Assembly: GCF_010723575.1 (NCBI RefSeq)
Contig: NZ_BLKZ01000001.1
Location: 930,001 to 994,000 of the forward strand
DNA length: 64,000 nucleotides
Source of the DNA: Mycobacterium bourgelatii
GTDB lineage: Bacteria; Actinomycetota; Actinomycetes; Mycobacteriales; Mycobacteriaceae
Direction: 5' to 3'
A program made the position numbers and the translations under genes. A model generated the notes under the pieces. It was not told the origin of the DNA. It saw only the letters and a program-made list of their open reading frames with translations, and ran no database searches. Positions 33,749-42,559 of the stretch are shown piece after piece (position 1 is the stretch's first letter; every line of letters begins with the position of its first letter).

Positions 33749-34626
33749 AAGTCGCGCCGAATGCTCATCGGTGTGACGTCGGGTATGTCGGCTCCAGCCT
33801 GCCGCGCGATCGGCGTCAGCGCCTGAAACAACGTTTCGAGTTCGTCGTCGTCGAGACCGTCGAACACATGCAGTGCGAGCGTGTCGGTGACCGTTTCGAT
33901 CTGTTCCTTGAATTGGCGTCCCGCGGATGTCAGCGAGCCATCCTCGTCTAGAAGGCCACGAGCAGCCAGGCTCTGCGCGCACGCACTCCATTCGGCGTCG
34001 TCGTAGTGACGAGACCGCATCAGGTATTCCTTCGGCACTCCGGCGCCCGCGCCGTGCAGCACGTTGGATTCCCGCCCGGATACACCGGCGGCGGCCAGCA
34101 CCGCCACGTGGCCATCACCGCGGTGCTCGCGCAGCAGCGTCGTCGCGTGCCACAGCGCGGCCACCGGATCGTCCGGCCACGGCAAGGCGCGGTTGGCCGC
34201 GAACAGCGTCCGACCGTCGACCGCCGCACCCTGTACCGCGCGGGCGGCCAATTGTGCTGCGGTGCGAACATTTTCGTCATCGGTAACGCCACAGCGCCGC
34301 AACGCCGCCACCGCGGAATCTTCGCGGGCCCGCAATGCTTGCTCACGGCTGGCGATCTCCCATGCCGCCGGAATGGCCTTGGCTACCCGCGCCGGGGCGA
34401 AGTTGTAGAAGACGGCCGTCACGACCTCGGGCGGGACCCGACCCAAGGGTGCGGACCGTGCTGCGAAGTAGCCCATGAAGAAGCCGCGATAGCCGAGGTC
34501 GTCGAAAGCCTTGCGCGCTTCCGGCGCGAAGTACGTGACGGCATGGATGGGCTCGAAGCGGTCATAGAACTGCCGAGCCAGTTCAGGTGTCCGTTGCATT
34601 TCTGCAGCTAAGCACTTTTCACTCAT
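33745..34626 (-). CDS. SCO6745 family protein
   Basis: A 293-residue helical protein of a family widespread in actinobacteria. Recognised segments are YDRFEPIHAVTYFAPEARKA, LGYRGFFMGYFAARSAPLG, WHATTLLREHRGDGHVAVL and HYDDAEWSACAQSLAARGLL, followed by a winged-helix-like end (EDGSLTSAGRQFKEQIE). It has no defined function; the C-terminal part may bind nucleic acid. Start at ATG 34626 (MSEKCLAA), with GTG one codon upstream and ATG 34599 (MQRTPELAR) as an alternative. The start overlaps the stop of a degenerate Pro/Tyr-rich frame upstream. Confidence 0.82.
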   Translation of the reverse strand: MSEKCLAAEMQRTPELARQFYDRFEPIHAVTYFAPEARKAFDDLGYRGFFMGYFAARSAPLGRVPPEVVTAVFYNFAPARVAKAIPAAWEIASREQALRAREDSAVAALRRCGVTDDENVRTAAQLAARAVQGAAVDGRTLFAANRALPWPDDPVAALWHATTLLREHRGDGHVAVLAAAGVSGRESNVLHGAGAGVPKEYLMRSRHYDDAEWSACAQSLAARGLLDEDGSLTSAGRQFKEQIETVTDTLALHVFDGLDDDELETLFQALTPIARQAGADIPDVTPMSIRRDF

Positions 34627-34805
34627 CACCCTGATGGTGGGGGTTGATACGGCCTACTGCCCGGCGGGGGATAGTTCGTCGGCGGATACGGGCTGCGGGG
34701 TGGCGGTGGGTAGTAACCCTGAGGCGGCGGGGGATACCCGGGCCGAGGATAGCCAGGCGGGGGTGTGCCCGGTGGTGGGTAGTACTGCGGAGGTGATACG
34801 GCTGG
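34626..34805 (-). pseudogene. Remnant of a Pro/Tyr-rich coding sequence without a start codon
   Basis: The minus-strand frame ending at TGA 34628-34626 reads a low-complexity tail with repeated QYYPPPG, PGYPPPPQGYY and NYPPPG units. An in-frame TAG at 34808-34806 closes it upstream, and no ATG, GTG or TTG follows that stop. The adjacent frame upstream is open and reads a charged stretch (PREARENDASRRKI). The picture fits a frameshifted or decayed gene located between sdhB and the SCO6745-like gene. Alternatively it is an untranslated spacer with chance composition. Confidence 0.35.
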
Positions 34806-34871
34806 CTACGAGGATCTTGCGTCTGCTCGCGTCGTTCTCGCGGGCCTCGCGGGGGTAAGGCGCGCTGCCGA

Positions 34872-35678
34872 TTAACGCGAGAACATCAGGGCGCGTTTGA
34901 CCTCTTGGATCGCCTTGGTGACCTCGATGCCGCGCGGGCAGGACTCGGTGCAGTTGAACGTGGTCCGGCAGCGCCACACGCCGTCAACTTCGTTGAGGAT
35001 GTCGAGCCGCTCGCCGGCGGCCTCGTCGCGACTGTCGAAGATGAACCGGTGCGCGTTGACGATCGCCGCCGGGCCGAAGTAGCTGCCCTCGTTCCAGAAC
35101 ACCGGGCAGCTGGTGGTGCAGCATGCGCACAGGATGCACTTGGTGGTGTCGTCGTAGCGGGCGCGGTCGGTGGGGCTTTGGATCCGTTCCCGCGTGGGCG
35201 GGTTGCCGCTGGTGACCAGGTACGGCTTGATCGCGCGGTAGGCGTCGAAGAACGGCTCCATGTCGACCACCAGGTCCTTCTCGACCGGCAGCCCGCGAAT
35301 CGGCTCGACCGTGACGGTCAACTTCTTGCCGGGCTTCTTGGGCAGCAGGTCACGCATCAGCACCTTGCAGGCCAGCCGGTTGACGCCATTGATGCGCATG
35401 GCGTCCGACCCGCACACGCCGTGGGCGCAGGAGCGGCGGAAGGTCAACGTCCCGTCCAGGTAACCCTTGACGTAGAGCAGCAGGTTGAGCAGCCGGTCGG
35501 TGGGCAGGCACGGCACCCGGAAGCTCTGCCAGCCGCCGGTAGCGGCGAAACGCTCGGGGTCGTCGGGGTTGTACCGGGCGATCTTGAGCGTCACCATCAC
35601 CGCGCCGTCCGGAACCGGAGGCAACGGCTGCTGCAGCGTCTCGACCTCGACAGTGTCGCCAGCGGGCTCAGCGCTCAT
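34872..35678 (-). CDS. sdhB: Succinate dehydrogenase iron-sulfur subunit
   Basis: A 268-residue subunit carrying electrons from FAD to quinone. The [2Fe-2S] cluster is held by Cys84, Cys89, Asp92 and Cys104 (RRSCAHGVCGSDAM, RLAC), an arrangement also seen in E. coli SdhB. The other clusters use CILCACCTTSCP and the C-terminal TFNCTESCP. The ATG at 35678 overlaps the sdhA TGA by one nt (TGATG). Last gene of sdhCDAB. Corresponds to Rv3319. Confidence 0.97.
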   Translation of the reverse strand: MSAEPAGDTVEVETLQQPLPPVPDGAVMVTLKIARYNPDDPERFAATGGWQSFRVPCLPTDRLLNLLLYVKGYLDGTLTFRRSCAHGVCGSDAMRINGVNRLACKVLMRDLLPKKPGKKLTVTVEPIRGLPVEKDLVVDMEPFFDAYRAIKPYLVTSGNPPTRERIQSPTDRARYDDTTKCILCACCTTSCPVFWNEGSYFGPAAIVNAHRFIFDSRDEAAGERLDILNEVDGVWRCRTTFNCTESCPRGIEVTKAIQEVKRALMFSR

Positions 35679-37432
35679 CAGTACTTCCGTTCCTTCGGCT
35701 CGTAGCGGGTCTGCACGACGGGCTTGAAGTCCAGCCTGATGTCGCTGAGCAGGTCGGTGCCCTCCTTGTACGCCATGGTGTGCCGCATGTAGTTGACGTC
35801 GTCGCGGTTTGGATAGTCCTCGCGGGCATGCCCGCCGCGGGATTCCTTGCGGTTCAACGCGCCAACAACGGTGACCTCGGCCAGCTCCAGCAGGAAGCCC
35901 AGTTCGATGGCTTCCAGTAGGTCGCTGTTGAAGCGTTTGCCTTTGTCTTGCACGGTGATTCGCGAGTAGCGCTCCTTCAACGCGTGGATGTCGGTGAGCG
36001 CCTGCTTCAGGGTCTCCTCGGTGCGGAACACCGCGGCATTGTTGTCCATCGACTGTTGCAGCGCGCTGCGGATATCCGCGACGCGCTCGTTGCCGTGCTC
36101 GGACAAGATGTCGCTGACCCAGCCGACGACCATTTTTTCCGGATGGGGAGGCATGTCGGTGAAGTCGTTGTACTGGGCGTAAGTGGAAGCCGCGAGGCCG
36201 GCCCGTCGACCGAACACGTTGATGTCAAGCAGCGAGTTGGTGCCCAGCCGGTTGGCACCGTGCACGGACACGCAGGCACATTCGCCGGCCGCGTACAGGC
36301 CGGGGACGGTGTTGGTGTTGTCGCGCAGCACCTGGCCGCCGACGGTGGTGGGGATGCCGCCCATCAGGTAGTGGCACGTCGGGTACACCGGGACTAATTC
36401 GGTGACCGGGTCCACCCCGAGGTAGGTGCGGGCGAATTCGGTGATGTCGGGCAGTTTGGATTCCAGCACGTCCTCGCCGAGGTGCCGGACGTCGATGTGG
36501 ACGTAGTCCTTGTGCGGACCGCAACCGCGTCCCTCCAGGACCTCCAACACCATTGAGCGGGCGACGATGTCGCGGGGTGCCAGGTCGACGATGGTCGGGG
36601 CGTAGCGCTCCATGAACCGCTCGCCGTCGGCATTGAGCAGCCGGCCACCCTCGCCGCGGACGGCCTCGGAGATCAGGATGCCCAGCCCGGCCAGACCGGT
36701 CGGGTGGAACTGGTGAAACTCCATGTCCTCCAAGGGAAGTCCCTTGCGGAACACGATCCCGATGCCGTCACCGGTCAGCGTGTGCGCATTGGAGGTGGTC
36801 TTGTACATCCGGCCCGAGCCGCCCGTCGCCAGCACCACGGCCTTGGCATGGAACACGTGGATGTCCCCGGTGGCCAGTTCATAAGCCACCACCCCGGTGG
36901 CCACCGGCCCGGTCGGGGTCTGGGTGAGTACCAGGTCGAGCGCGTAGAACTCGTTGAAGAACTGCACATCGTGCTTGACGCAGTTCTGATACAGCGTCTG
37001 CAGGATCATGTGGCCGGTGCGGTCGGCCGCGTAGCACGCGCGGCGCACCGGGGCCTTGCCGTGCTCGCGGGTGTGCCCGCCGAAGCGGCGCTGGTCGATG
37101 CGGCCCTCAGGGGTGCGGTTGAACGGCATCCCCATCTTTTCCAGGTCGAGCACCGCGTCGATGGCCTCTTTGCACATGATCTCGACGGCGTCCTGGTCAG
37201 CCAGGTAGTCGCCACCCTTGACGGTGTCGAACGTATGCCACTCCCAGTTGTCGTCTTCGACGTTGGCCAGCGCGGCGCACATGCCGCCCTGCGCGGCGCC
37301 GGTGTGGCTTCGGGTGGGATAGAGCTTGGTCAGCACCGCCGTGCGAACACGTGGGCCGGCCTCCACGGCGGCACGCATCCCGGCACCCCCGGCGCCGACG
37401 ATCACAACGTCGTATCGGTGTTGCTGTATCAC
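35678..37432 (-). CDS. sdhA: Succinate dehydrogenase flavoprotein subunit
   Basis: A 584-residue subunit oxidising succinate to fumarate. The dinucleotide-binding motif is VVIVGAGGAGMRAA. His43 in RSHTGAAQGG is the covalent FAD attachment site. Substrate and catalytic regions include HPTGLAGLGILISEAVRGEG, the Arg-containing CACVSVHGANRLGTNSLLD and the C-terminal ESRGGHAREDYPNRDD. The start is GTG 37432 (VIQQHRYDVV), matching the known protein length; the 77-residue upstream extension contains no family residues. 62 nt separate it from sdhD. Counterpart of Rv3318. Confidence 0.97.
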   Translation of the reverse strand: MIQQHRYDVVIVGAGGAGMRAAVEAGPRVRTAVLTKLYPTRSHTGAAQGGMCAALANVEDDNWEWHTFDTVKGGDYLADQDAVEIMCKEAIDAVLDLEKMGMPFNRTPEGRIDQRRFGGHTREHGKAPVRRACYAADRTGHMILQTLYQNCVKHDVQFFNEFYALDLVLTQTPTGPVATGVVAYELATGDIHVFHAKAVVLATGGSGRMYKTTSNAHTLTGDGIGIVFRKGLPLEDMEFHQFHPTGLAGLGILISEAVRGEGGRLLNADGERFMERYAPTIVDLAPRDIVARSMVLEVLEGRGCGPHKDYVHIDVRHLGEDVLESKLPDITEFARTYLGVDPVTELVPVYPTCHYLMGGIPTTVGGQVLRDNTNTVPGLYAAGECACVSVHGANRLGTNSLLDINVFGRRAGLAASTYAQYNDFTDMPPHPEKMVVGWVSDILSEHGNERVADIRSALQQSMDNNAAVFRTEETLKQALTDIHALKERYSRITVQDKGKRFNSDLLEAIELGFLLELAEVTVVGALNRKESRGGHAREDYPNRDDVNYMRHTMAYKEGTDLLSDIRLDFKPVVQTRYEPKERKY

Positions 37433-37494
37433 CGCCGCCACCGACGATCCAGAGCGTTGTGATGGGGACAAGGTGGCGCAAACATGACAGCCTT

Positions 37495-37971
37495 TCAGGA
37501 AATGTTCGGGTTGAACGTCATCAGTACATAGGTGCCGAGCACCAATGTGAACCCCATCGACAAGAGCAGCAGGCTGTTCAGCCAGAAACGTGTGCTGTTC
37601 TTGCGGCTGTAGTCGTCGATGATGGTGCGCAGGCCGTTTCCGCCGTGAAATTGCGCCAGCCACAGCAGGGCCAAATCCCAGAATTGCCAGAACGGCGACG
37701 CCCAGCGCGACGCGACGTAGTTGAAGTCAATACGGTAGACACCGTTTTCCCACATCAACATCACGAACAAGTGCCCTAGCGCAAGGAACACCAGCGCGAC
37801 GCCGGAAAACCGCATGAACAGCCAGGCGAATTTCTCGAAGTTGGGTATGCCGGCGCGACGCCGCGGCGAGCGCGGGTTGTCCAGGCTTGCCGGACGATCG
37901 TGGCTGCGTTGCCGGACCGGCGCGAGCTGGCCCCGTGTGTTTCGGGCGCCGAGCTGGTCTGTTGTGCTCAT
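37495..37971 (-). CDS. sdhD: Succinate dehydrogenase hydrophobic membrane anchor subunit
   Basis: A 158-residue membrane anchor with three membrane segments: FMRFSGVALVFLALGHLFVM, the segment around WQFWDLALLWLAQFHG, and LNSLLLLSMGFTLVLGTYVL. A His in the first (GHLFVM) and one in QFHGGNGLR fit heme b and quinone site roles. The N terminus is a polar basic tail (about 55 residues). Start at ATG 37971, overlapping the sdhC TGA (ATGA). Confidence 0.92.
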   Translation of the reverse strand: MSTTDQLGARNTRGQLAPVRQRSHDRPASLDNPRSPRRRAGIPNFEKFAWLFMRFSGVALVFLALGHLFVMLMWENGVYRIDFNYVASRWASPFWQFWDLALLWLAQFHGGNGLRTIIDDYSRKNSTRFWLNSLLLLSMGFTLVLGTYVLMTFNPNIS

Positions 37972-38396
37972 CGGAAGTGCTCCCACATGTGGATGCCCTG
38001 CACGACCCCGGCCATGACCAGCAGCAGCAGGAAGACGACGGCGACGACCCATAGCATTAGCCGCTGGTACCGAGGTCCCTCGGACCAGAAGTCGATGAGG
38101 ATGATCCGAATTCCGTTCAGTCCGTGAAACAAAACGGCGGCCACGAGGCCGTATTCCATGAGCCCGACGATGGGGGTTTTGTAGGTCGAGAGGACCTCGT
38201 TGTAGATCTGCGGGCTAACACGCAGCATCGCGGCGTCAAGGACGTGGACAAACAGGAAGAAGAAAATCGTCGCCCCGCTGATGCGATGCAGCACCCACGA
38301 CCACATTCCGGGATCTCCCCGATACAAAGTCCGAGGTGGTCGCCGCTTGCGCGATGATCCCGGCGCTTTGAGGGCCGGATCCGCGGTTGCCGTCAT
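37968..38396 (-). CDS. sdhC: Succinate dehydrogenase cytochrome b556 subunit
   Basis: A 142-residue membrane subunit. RTLYRGDPGMWSWVLHRISG is the signature at the first helix, where Ser and Arg line the quinone site. FFFLFVHVLDAAML contains the probable heme-ligand His. Two further helices follow (VAAVLFHGLNGIRIILIDFW; WVVAVVFLLLLVMAGVV). Start at ATG 38396 (MTATADPALK). The longer frame to 38513 would add residues rich in non-family sequence and cross the promoter region. First gene of the sdhCDAB operon, transcribed away from cdd. Confidence 0.92.
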   Translation of the reverse strand: MTATADPALKAPGSSRKRRPPRTLYRGDPGMWSWVLHRISGATIFFFLFVHVLDAAMLRVSPQIYNEVLSTYKTPIVGLMEYGLVAAVLFHGLNGIRIILIDFWSEGPRYQRLMLWVVAVVFLLLLVMAGVVQGIHMWEHFR

Positions 38397-38563
38397 GTCT
38401 TTTACCGCCTTATACAAACCGTCATCAAACGCTCTGGCCGGGCAACGCGAGCTTAACGTTTGCAACGTTGATGCGGTACCAGACAATCCCCTTCCGATTG
38501 TGTGTCGTGGCACAGGTTAGGGTGGCTATCTAAGGTCGACTCATTGGAGGGCGGGGTCGTGCA
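38397..38563. promoter_or_regulatory. Divergent sdhC / cdd promoter region
   Basis: This 167-bp spacer carries promoters for both operons. On the minus strand TATAAG (38414-38409) is a good -10 for sdhC. On the plus strand TTAGGGT (38516-38522) is a candidate -10 for cdd, and GGAGGG (about 38546) is the cdd ribosome site. Two AACGTT palindromes (38455-38460, 38464-38469) lie near the centre and could form an operator. Confidence 0.45.
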
Positions 38564-38968
38564 ATGAGTGATGTTGACTGGAAGATATTGCGGGACAAGG
38601 CGATACAAGCCTCGTCCACTGCCTATGCGCCGTATTCGGGGTTCCCCGTCGGCGCGGCTGCCTTGGTTGACGACGGGCGCATCGTCGTTGGTTGCAATGT
38701 GGAAAACGTCTCATATGGTCTTGGTCTCTGTGCGGAATGTTCTGTGGTGAGTGCCCTGTATTCCAGTGGTGGCGGACGGCTGGTGGCGCTTGCCTGTGTG
38801 GACGGTGCCGGGGCCCCGTTGATGCCGTGCGGTCGGTGTCGTCAGGTCCTGCTCGAGCACGGCGGGCCGGAACTGCTGATCGACCATGCGGCCGGGCCGC
38901 GCCGATTGGGCGACCTGTTGCCCGACCCCTTCGGTCCCGACGATCTCGCCGGGAATTCCGTTGAGTAA
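38564..38968 (+). CDS. cdd: Cytidine deaminase
   Basis: A 134-residue tetrameric-type zinc enzyme converting cytidine and deoxycytidine to uridine forms. The zinc and catalytic residues are Cys56 and Glu58 (CAEC) and Cys89/Cys92 (PCGRCRQ). AYAPYSGFPVGAA and GCNVENVSYGLGLCAE are signature segments. A GGAGGG site precedes the ATG. It starts the salvage operon cdd-deoA-add, and its last 8 nt overlap the deoA start. Counterpart of Rv3315c. Confidence 0.97.
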   Translation: MSDVDWKILRDKAIQASSTAYAPYSGFPVGAAALVDDGRIVVGCNVENVSYGLGLCAECSVVSALYSSGGGRLVALACVDGAGAPLMPCGRCRQVLLEHGGPELLIDHAAGPRRLGDLLPDPFGPDDLAGNSVE

Positions 38969-40268
38969 CTTCGATTTTGATGCACCGACGATCATCCGCA
39001 CCAAGCGGGACGGCGGTCGGCTGTCCGATGCCGCGATCGACTGGATCGTTCAGGGTTATACCGACGGCCAGGTCGCTCCCGAACAGATGTCGGCTTTGCT
39101 GATGGCGATTGTGTTGCGCGGCATGGATCGTGGCGAGATCGCACGGTGGACCGAGGCGATGCTGAACTCGGGTGACGTGCTGGACTTCCGCGATCTGAGG
39201 TCAGGAGCCGAGCCTGGAAAGCCGCTGCCGACGGTGGGCAAGCATTCCACCGGTGGGGTGGGGGACAAGACCACGCTGGTGTTGGTGCCCGTCATCGCCG
39301 CTTGTGGCGCCGCGGTACCGAAGTCGTCCGGGCGCGGGCTCGGCCATACCGGCGGCACCCTGGACAAGCTCGAATCGATCGCGGGCTTTACCGCTGAGCT
39401 GTCCGATCAGCGGGTGCGCGAACAGCTGTGCGACATCGGTGCGGCGATCTTCGCCGCCGGCCGCTTGGCGCCGGCCGACAAGAAGTTGTATGCCCTGCGC
39501 GACATCACCGGCACCACCGAGTCGCTGCCGTTGGTCGCCAGTTCGGTGATGAGCAAGAAGCTGGCCGAGGGTGCCGGCGCGCTGGTGCTCGACGTGAAGG
39601 TCGGGTCGGGCGCATTGGTGAAGACCGAGGCGGAGAGTCGCGAGCTGGCGCAGACCATGGTTGAAGTGGGCGAGGCGCACGGGGTGCCGACCCGCGCGCT
39701 GCTGACCGATATGAGTTGTCCGCTGGGTGCGACCGTTGGCAATGCGCTCGAGGTGCAGGAGTCGCTGGACGTGCTCGCCGGGGGCGGTCCGCCGGACGTC
39801 GTGGAACTCGCACTGCGGCTGGCGGCCGAGATGCTCGAGCTCGCCGGCATCGACGACCGCGATCCGGCGCAGACGCTGCGCGACGGCACGGCGATGGACC
39901 GTTTTCGCCGGCTGGTGGCCGCCCAGGGTGGGGACTTGTCGCAACCGTTGCCGATTGGTCGGTGCTCGGACACCGTGGTCGCCGGCCGAAGCGGCACAAT
40001 GGGCAACATAGACGCGTTGCAAGTAGGGCTGACGGCATGGCGGCTCGGCGCAGGCAGGTCTGCGCCGGGTGCGCGGGTGCAGCACGGGGCCGGCGTCCGG
40101 ATCCACCGCCGCCCGGGCGAGCCGGTGGTTGCCGGTGACGTGCTGTTCACGCTGTACACCGACACACCGGAACGTCTCGGTGCCGCGCTTGGCGAGCTGG
40201 ACGGCGCCTGGACTGTCGGCGACCCGCCGGAGCCGCGGCCGTTGATCATCGATCGGATCACCTCATGA
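38961..40268 (+). CDS. deoA: Thymidine phosphorylase
   Basis: A 435-residue enzyme splitting thymidine or deoxyuridine with phosphate to base and deoxyribose-1-phosphate. GKHSTGGVGDKTTLVLVPV is the phosphate-binding signature, SGRGLGHTGGTLDKLESI the family motif, and SVMSKKLAEGAGALVLDVK binds substrate. The TTG at 38961 (LSNFDFDAPTII) is preferred because relatives begin at this point and it overlaps the cdd stop. The ATG at 38886 would lie deep inside cdd. The stop overlaps the add ATG by 4 nt. Counterpart of Rv3314c. Confidence 0.95.
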   Translation: MSNFDFDAPTIIRTKRDGGRLSDAAIDWIVQGYTDGQVAPEQMSALLMAIVLRGMDRGEIARWTEAMLNSGDVLDFRDLRSGAEPGKPLPTVGKHSTGGVGDKTTLVLVPVIAACGAAVPKSSGRGLGHTGGTLDKLESIAGFTAELSDQRVREQLCDIGAAIFAAGRLAPADKKLYALRDITGTTESLPLVASSVMSKKLAEGAGALVLDVKVGSGALVKTEAESRELAQTMVEVGEAHGVPTRALLTDMSCPLGATVGNALEVQESLDVLAGGGPPDVVELALRLAAEMLELAGIDDRDPAQTLRDGTAMDRFRRLVAAQGGDLSQPLPIGRCSDTVVAGRSGTMGNIDALQVGLTAWRLGAGRSAPGARVQHGAGVRIHRRPGEPVVAGDVLFTLYTDTPERLGAALGELDGAWTVGDPPEPRPLIIDRITS

Positions 40269-41353
40269 CCACCCCGTTGAACCTGGAGACCATCAAACAG
40301 GCGCCCAAGGCCCTGCTGCACGACCACCTCGACGGCGGATTGCGCCCGGCAACCGTCCTGGACATCGCCGGCCAGATCGGTTACGACGAGTTGCCCGCCA
40401 CCGAGGCCGACGCGCTGGCTAACTGGTTTCGCACCCGGTCGCACAGCGGCTCGCTAGAGCGCTACCTCGAACCGTTCTCCCACACCGTGGCGGTGATGCA
40501 GACTCCCGATGCCCTGTACCGGGTCGCCTATGAATGCGTGGAAGACCTGGCCGCGGACGCGGTCGTGTATGCCGAAGTTCGGTTCGCACCGGAATTGCAC
40601 ATCGAACGCGGGCTGTCGTTCGACGAGGTCGTCGACGCGGTGCTGGCTGGCTTTGCCGACGGTGAAAAGGCTTGTGCCGCAGAGGGTCATCCCATCGTCG
40701 TGCGGTGTCTGGTCACCGCGATGCGACACGCCGCACTGTCACGAGAGATCGCCGAGTTGGCGATCCGGTTCCGCGACAAGGGCGTCGTCGGCTTTGACAT
40801 CGCCGGCGCCGAAGCCGGGCACCCGCCGACGCGGCACTTGGATGCGTTCGAATACATGCGGGATAACAACGCGCGCTTCACAATTCACGCTGGCGAAGCG
40901 TTCGGTCTACCGTCCATCCACGAGGCGATCGCGTTCTGTGGTGCCGACCGGCTTGGTCACGGCGTGCGGATCACCGATGACATCACCGTGGCCCCAGATG
41001 GTCGTGTCACGCTGGGTCGGCTCGCATCGATCCTGCGGGACAAGCGAATTCCGCTGGAAATGTGTCCCAGCTCCAATGTGCAGACCGGTGCGGTCAAGAG
41101 CATTGCCGAGCATCCCTTCGATCTGCTGGCTCGCACGCGCTTCCGGGTGACGGTCAACACCGACAATCGATTGATGAGCGATACGACGATGAGCCAGGAG
41201 ATGCATCGGTTGGTGGAGGCTTTCGGTTACGGCTGGGCCGACCTGCAGCGGTTCACCATCAATGCGATGAAGTCGGCGTTCATACCGTTCGACGAGCGGT
41301 TGGCCATCATCGATGACGTGATCAAGCCGCGGTACGCGGTGCTCATCGGGTAA
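40265..41353 (+). CDS. add: Adenosine deaminase
   Basis: A 362-residue zinc amidohydrolase converting (deoxy)adenosine to (deoxy)inosine. Metal ligands His19 and His21 are in LLHDHLDGG. The catalytic HAGEAFG, RLGHGVRI and CPSSNVQTGA stretches follow, and the final Asp is in VTVNTDNRLMSDT. Length and order match Rv3313c. ATG overlaps the deoA stop (ATGA). With cdd and deoA, and with deoD/upp further on, it completes a nucleoside-salvage set. Confidence 0.96.
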   Translation: MTTPLNLETIKQAPKALLHDHLDGGLRPATVLDIAGQIGYDELPATEADALANWFRTRSHSGSLERYLEPFSHTVAVMQTPDALYRVAYECVEDLAADAVVYAEVRFAPELHIERGLSFDEVVDAVLAGFADGEKACAAEGHPIVVRCLVTAMRHAALSREIAELAIRFRDKGVVGFDIAGAEAGHPPTRHLDAFEYMRDNNARFTIHAGEAFGLPSIHEAIAFCGADRLGHGVRITDDITVAPDGRVTLGRLASILRDKRIPLEMCPSSNVQTGAVKSIAEHPFDLLARTRFRVTVNTDNRLMSDTTMSQEMHRLVEAFGYGWADLQRFTINAMKSAFIPFDERLAIIDDVIKPRYAVLIG

Positions 41354-41662
41354 CGCATCCGATCGACGCTGCGCGTGCGGGCGATCCTTAACGTTCGACA
41401 CCGCACCGCCGCCCTCTGTCCCGTAACCGCGGTGCTCGCCCTGTTTGTCGCGGGACGCTCGCACTCGCACTCGAATCGCAACCATCTTGCGAGACTGGTC
41501 CAATGTTGACGTTATCTGGATCACTTTTGGTTCTAAGTTCCAAATGATGAACTATACATGCTATTTATGTAGCTGGTGACGCTACATCGGTACCAGGACT
41601 CATTACCTGCAATGGGCGAAGCGTCCGCGCCGGATGGATTGGTGATAGGCGGGAGGGCCGAG
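41354..41662 (+). other. 309-bp intergenic region upstream of the PE cluster
   Basis: No protein-coding frame with family support is visible. The second half is AT-rich compared with its surroundings and holds a -35-like TTGACG (41506-41511) followed by AT-rich DNA, so a promoter for the first PE gene is likely. GGGAGGG just before 41663 is its ribosome site. No repeat or hairpin of note was seen. Confidence 0.5.
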
Positions 41663-42502
41663 ATGTCACATGTGATGGTGGTTCCGGAGCTGATCGAGGC
41701 GGCAACGGCAGATCTAACGAGTATGGGTTCGACGCTCGGCGCCGCACACCTGGCGGCGGCGGGTCCGACAGTGGGGGTGTTGCCCGCCGCCGCGGACGAG
41801 GTGTCGGCGGGCATCGCCGCCTTGTTTTCCCAGCACGCGCAGGAGTATCAGAAGCTGGCCGAGAAGGCGGGGGCGTTCCACGAGGAGTTTGTGCAGCGAT
41901 TGACCGCCAGTGCCGGCGCTTACGCGAGCGCCGAGGCGGCCAACACGTCGTTGCTGCAACCGTTGAGCGCGGCCGCCGACACGCTCGCCCGCGTTGCCGC
42001 AGCCGTGGACCCGAAAGTTATCGGTTATTTGAAAATGGTGCCGGATCGTCTCGGTGCTCTGGTTGTTGGCTTATGGGATACGTTGATTGATTACATTGAA
42101 CTATTTCCTAGGCGCCCGCTCGACGCTGTGCTTCTTTTCTCGTTGACCATGCCAATCGGCTCTGTCATTGCTCTTGGGTGGGCCTTTTCGCCGTTGGTTC
42201 CACTCTCGCTACATCTGCTGGCTGCGGCGCTTACCCAGCCGCTAGTTCCCTTAATAGGGTCAGCGCTGGTCAACGGAATGGTTCCTCTTGCTACGGCTCT
42301 ATCCAATGCTGCGGCTCCGCTTACTGCGGCGCTATCCACCGCTGTAGCTCCTCTTGCTACGGCGTTGTATGACGCGACGAGTTTCTTTTTCGCAACATTC
42401 CCCTTCGTTCCGGTAGTTGTGCTTCTGGCGGCGCTTTCTCCGCTGCTTTTTTTGGAATTGGCCTTGACGTTCTACTCGGCCACTGGGGGTACGTACCTGT
42501 AA
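41663..42502 (+). CDS. PE family protein with hydrophobic C-terminal domain (PE-1)
   Basis: A 279-residue protein. Residues 1-100 are a PE domain (MSHVMVVPELIEAATADLTS, PAAADEVSAGIAALF, YASAEAANTSLLQP). Instead of PGRS repeats, the tail is strongly hydrophobic: LLFSLTMPIGSVIALGWAF, a short repeated stretch with PLATALSNAAAPLTAALS, and a final FVPVVVLLAALSPLLFLELA helix ending SATGGTYL. Membrane insertion is therefore likely. Start at ATG 41663 with GGGAGGG upstream; the 29-residue extension to 41576 lacks PE features. First of a PE cluster between add and sapM. Confidence 0.85.
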   Translation: MSHVMVVPELIEAATADLTSMGSTLGAAHLAAAGPTVGVLPAAADEVSAGIAALFSQHAQEYQKLAEKAGAFHEEFVQRLTASAGAYASAEAANTSLLQPLSAAADTLARVAAAVDPKVIGYLKMVPDRLGALVVGLWDTLIDYIELFPRRPLDAVLLFSLTMPIGSVIALGWAFSPLVPLSLHLLAAALTQPLVPLIGSALVNGMVPLATALSNAAAPLTAALSTAVAPLATALYDATSFFFATFPFVPVVVLLAALSPLLFLELALTFYSATGGTYL

Positions 42503-42559
42503 CGGCGGACGGGCCCGTTGGGCGTCAAATGCGTTCGTAAATATCCGTAGGGGTGGGGC

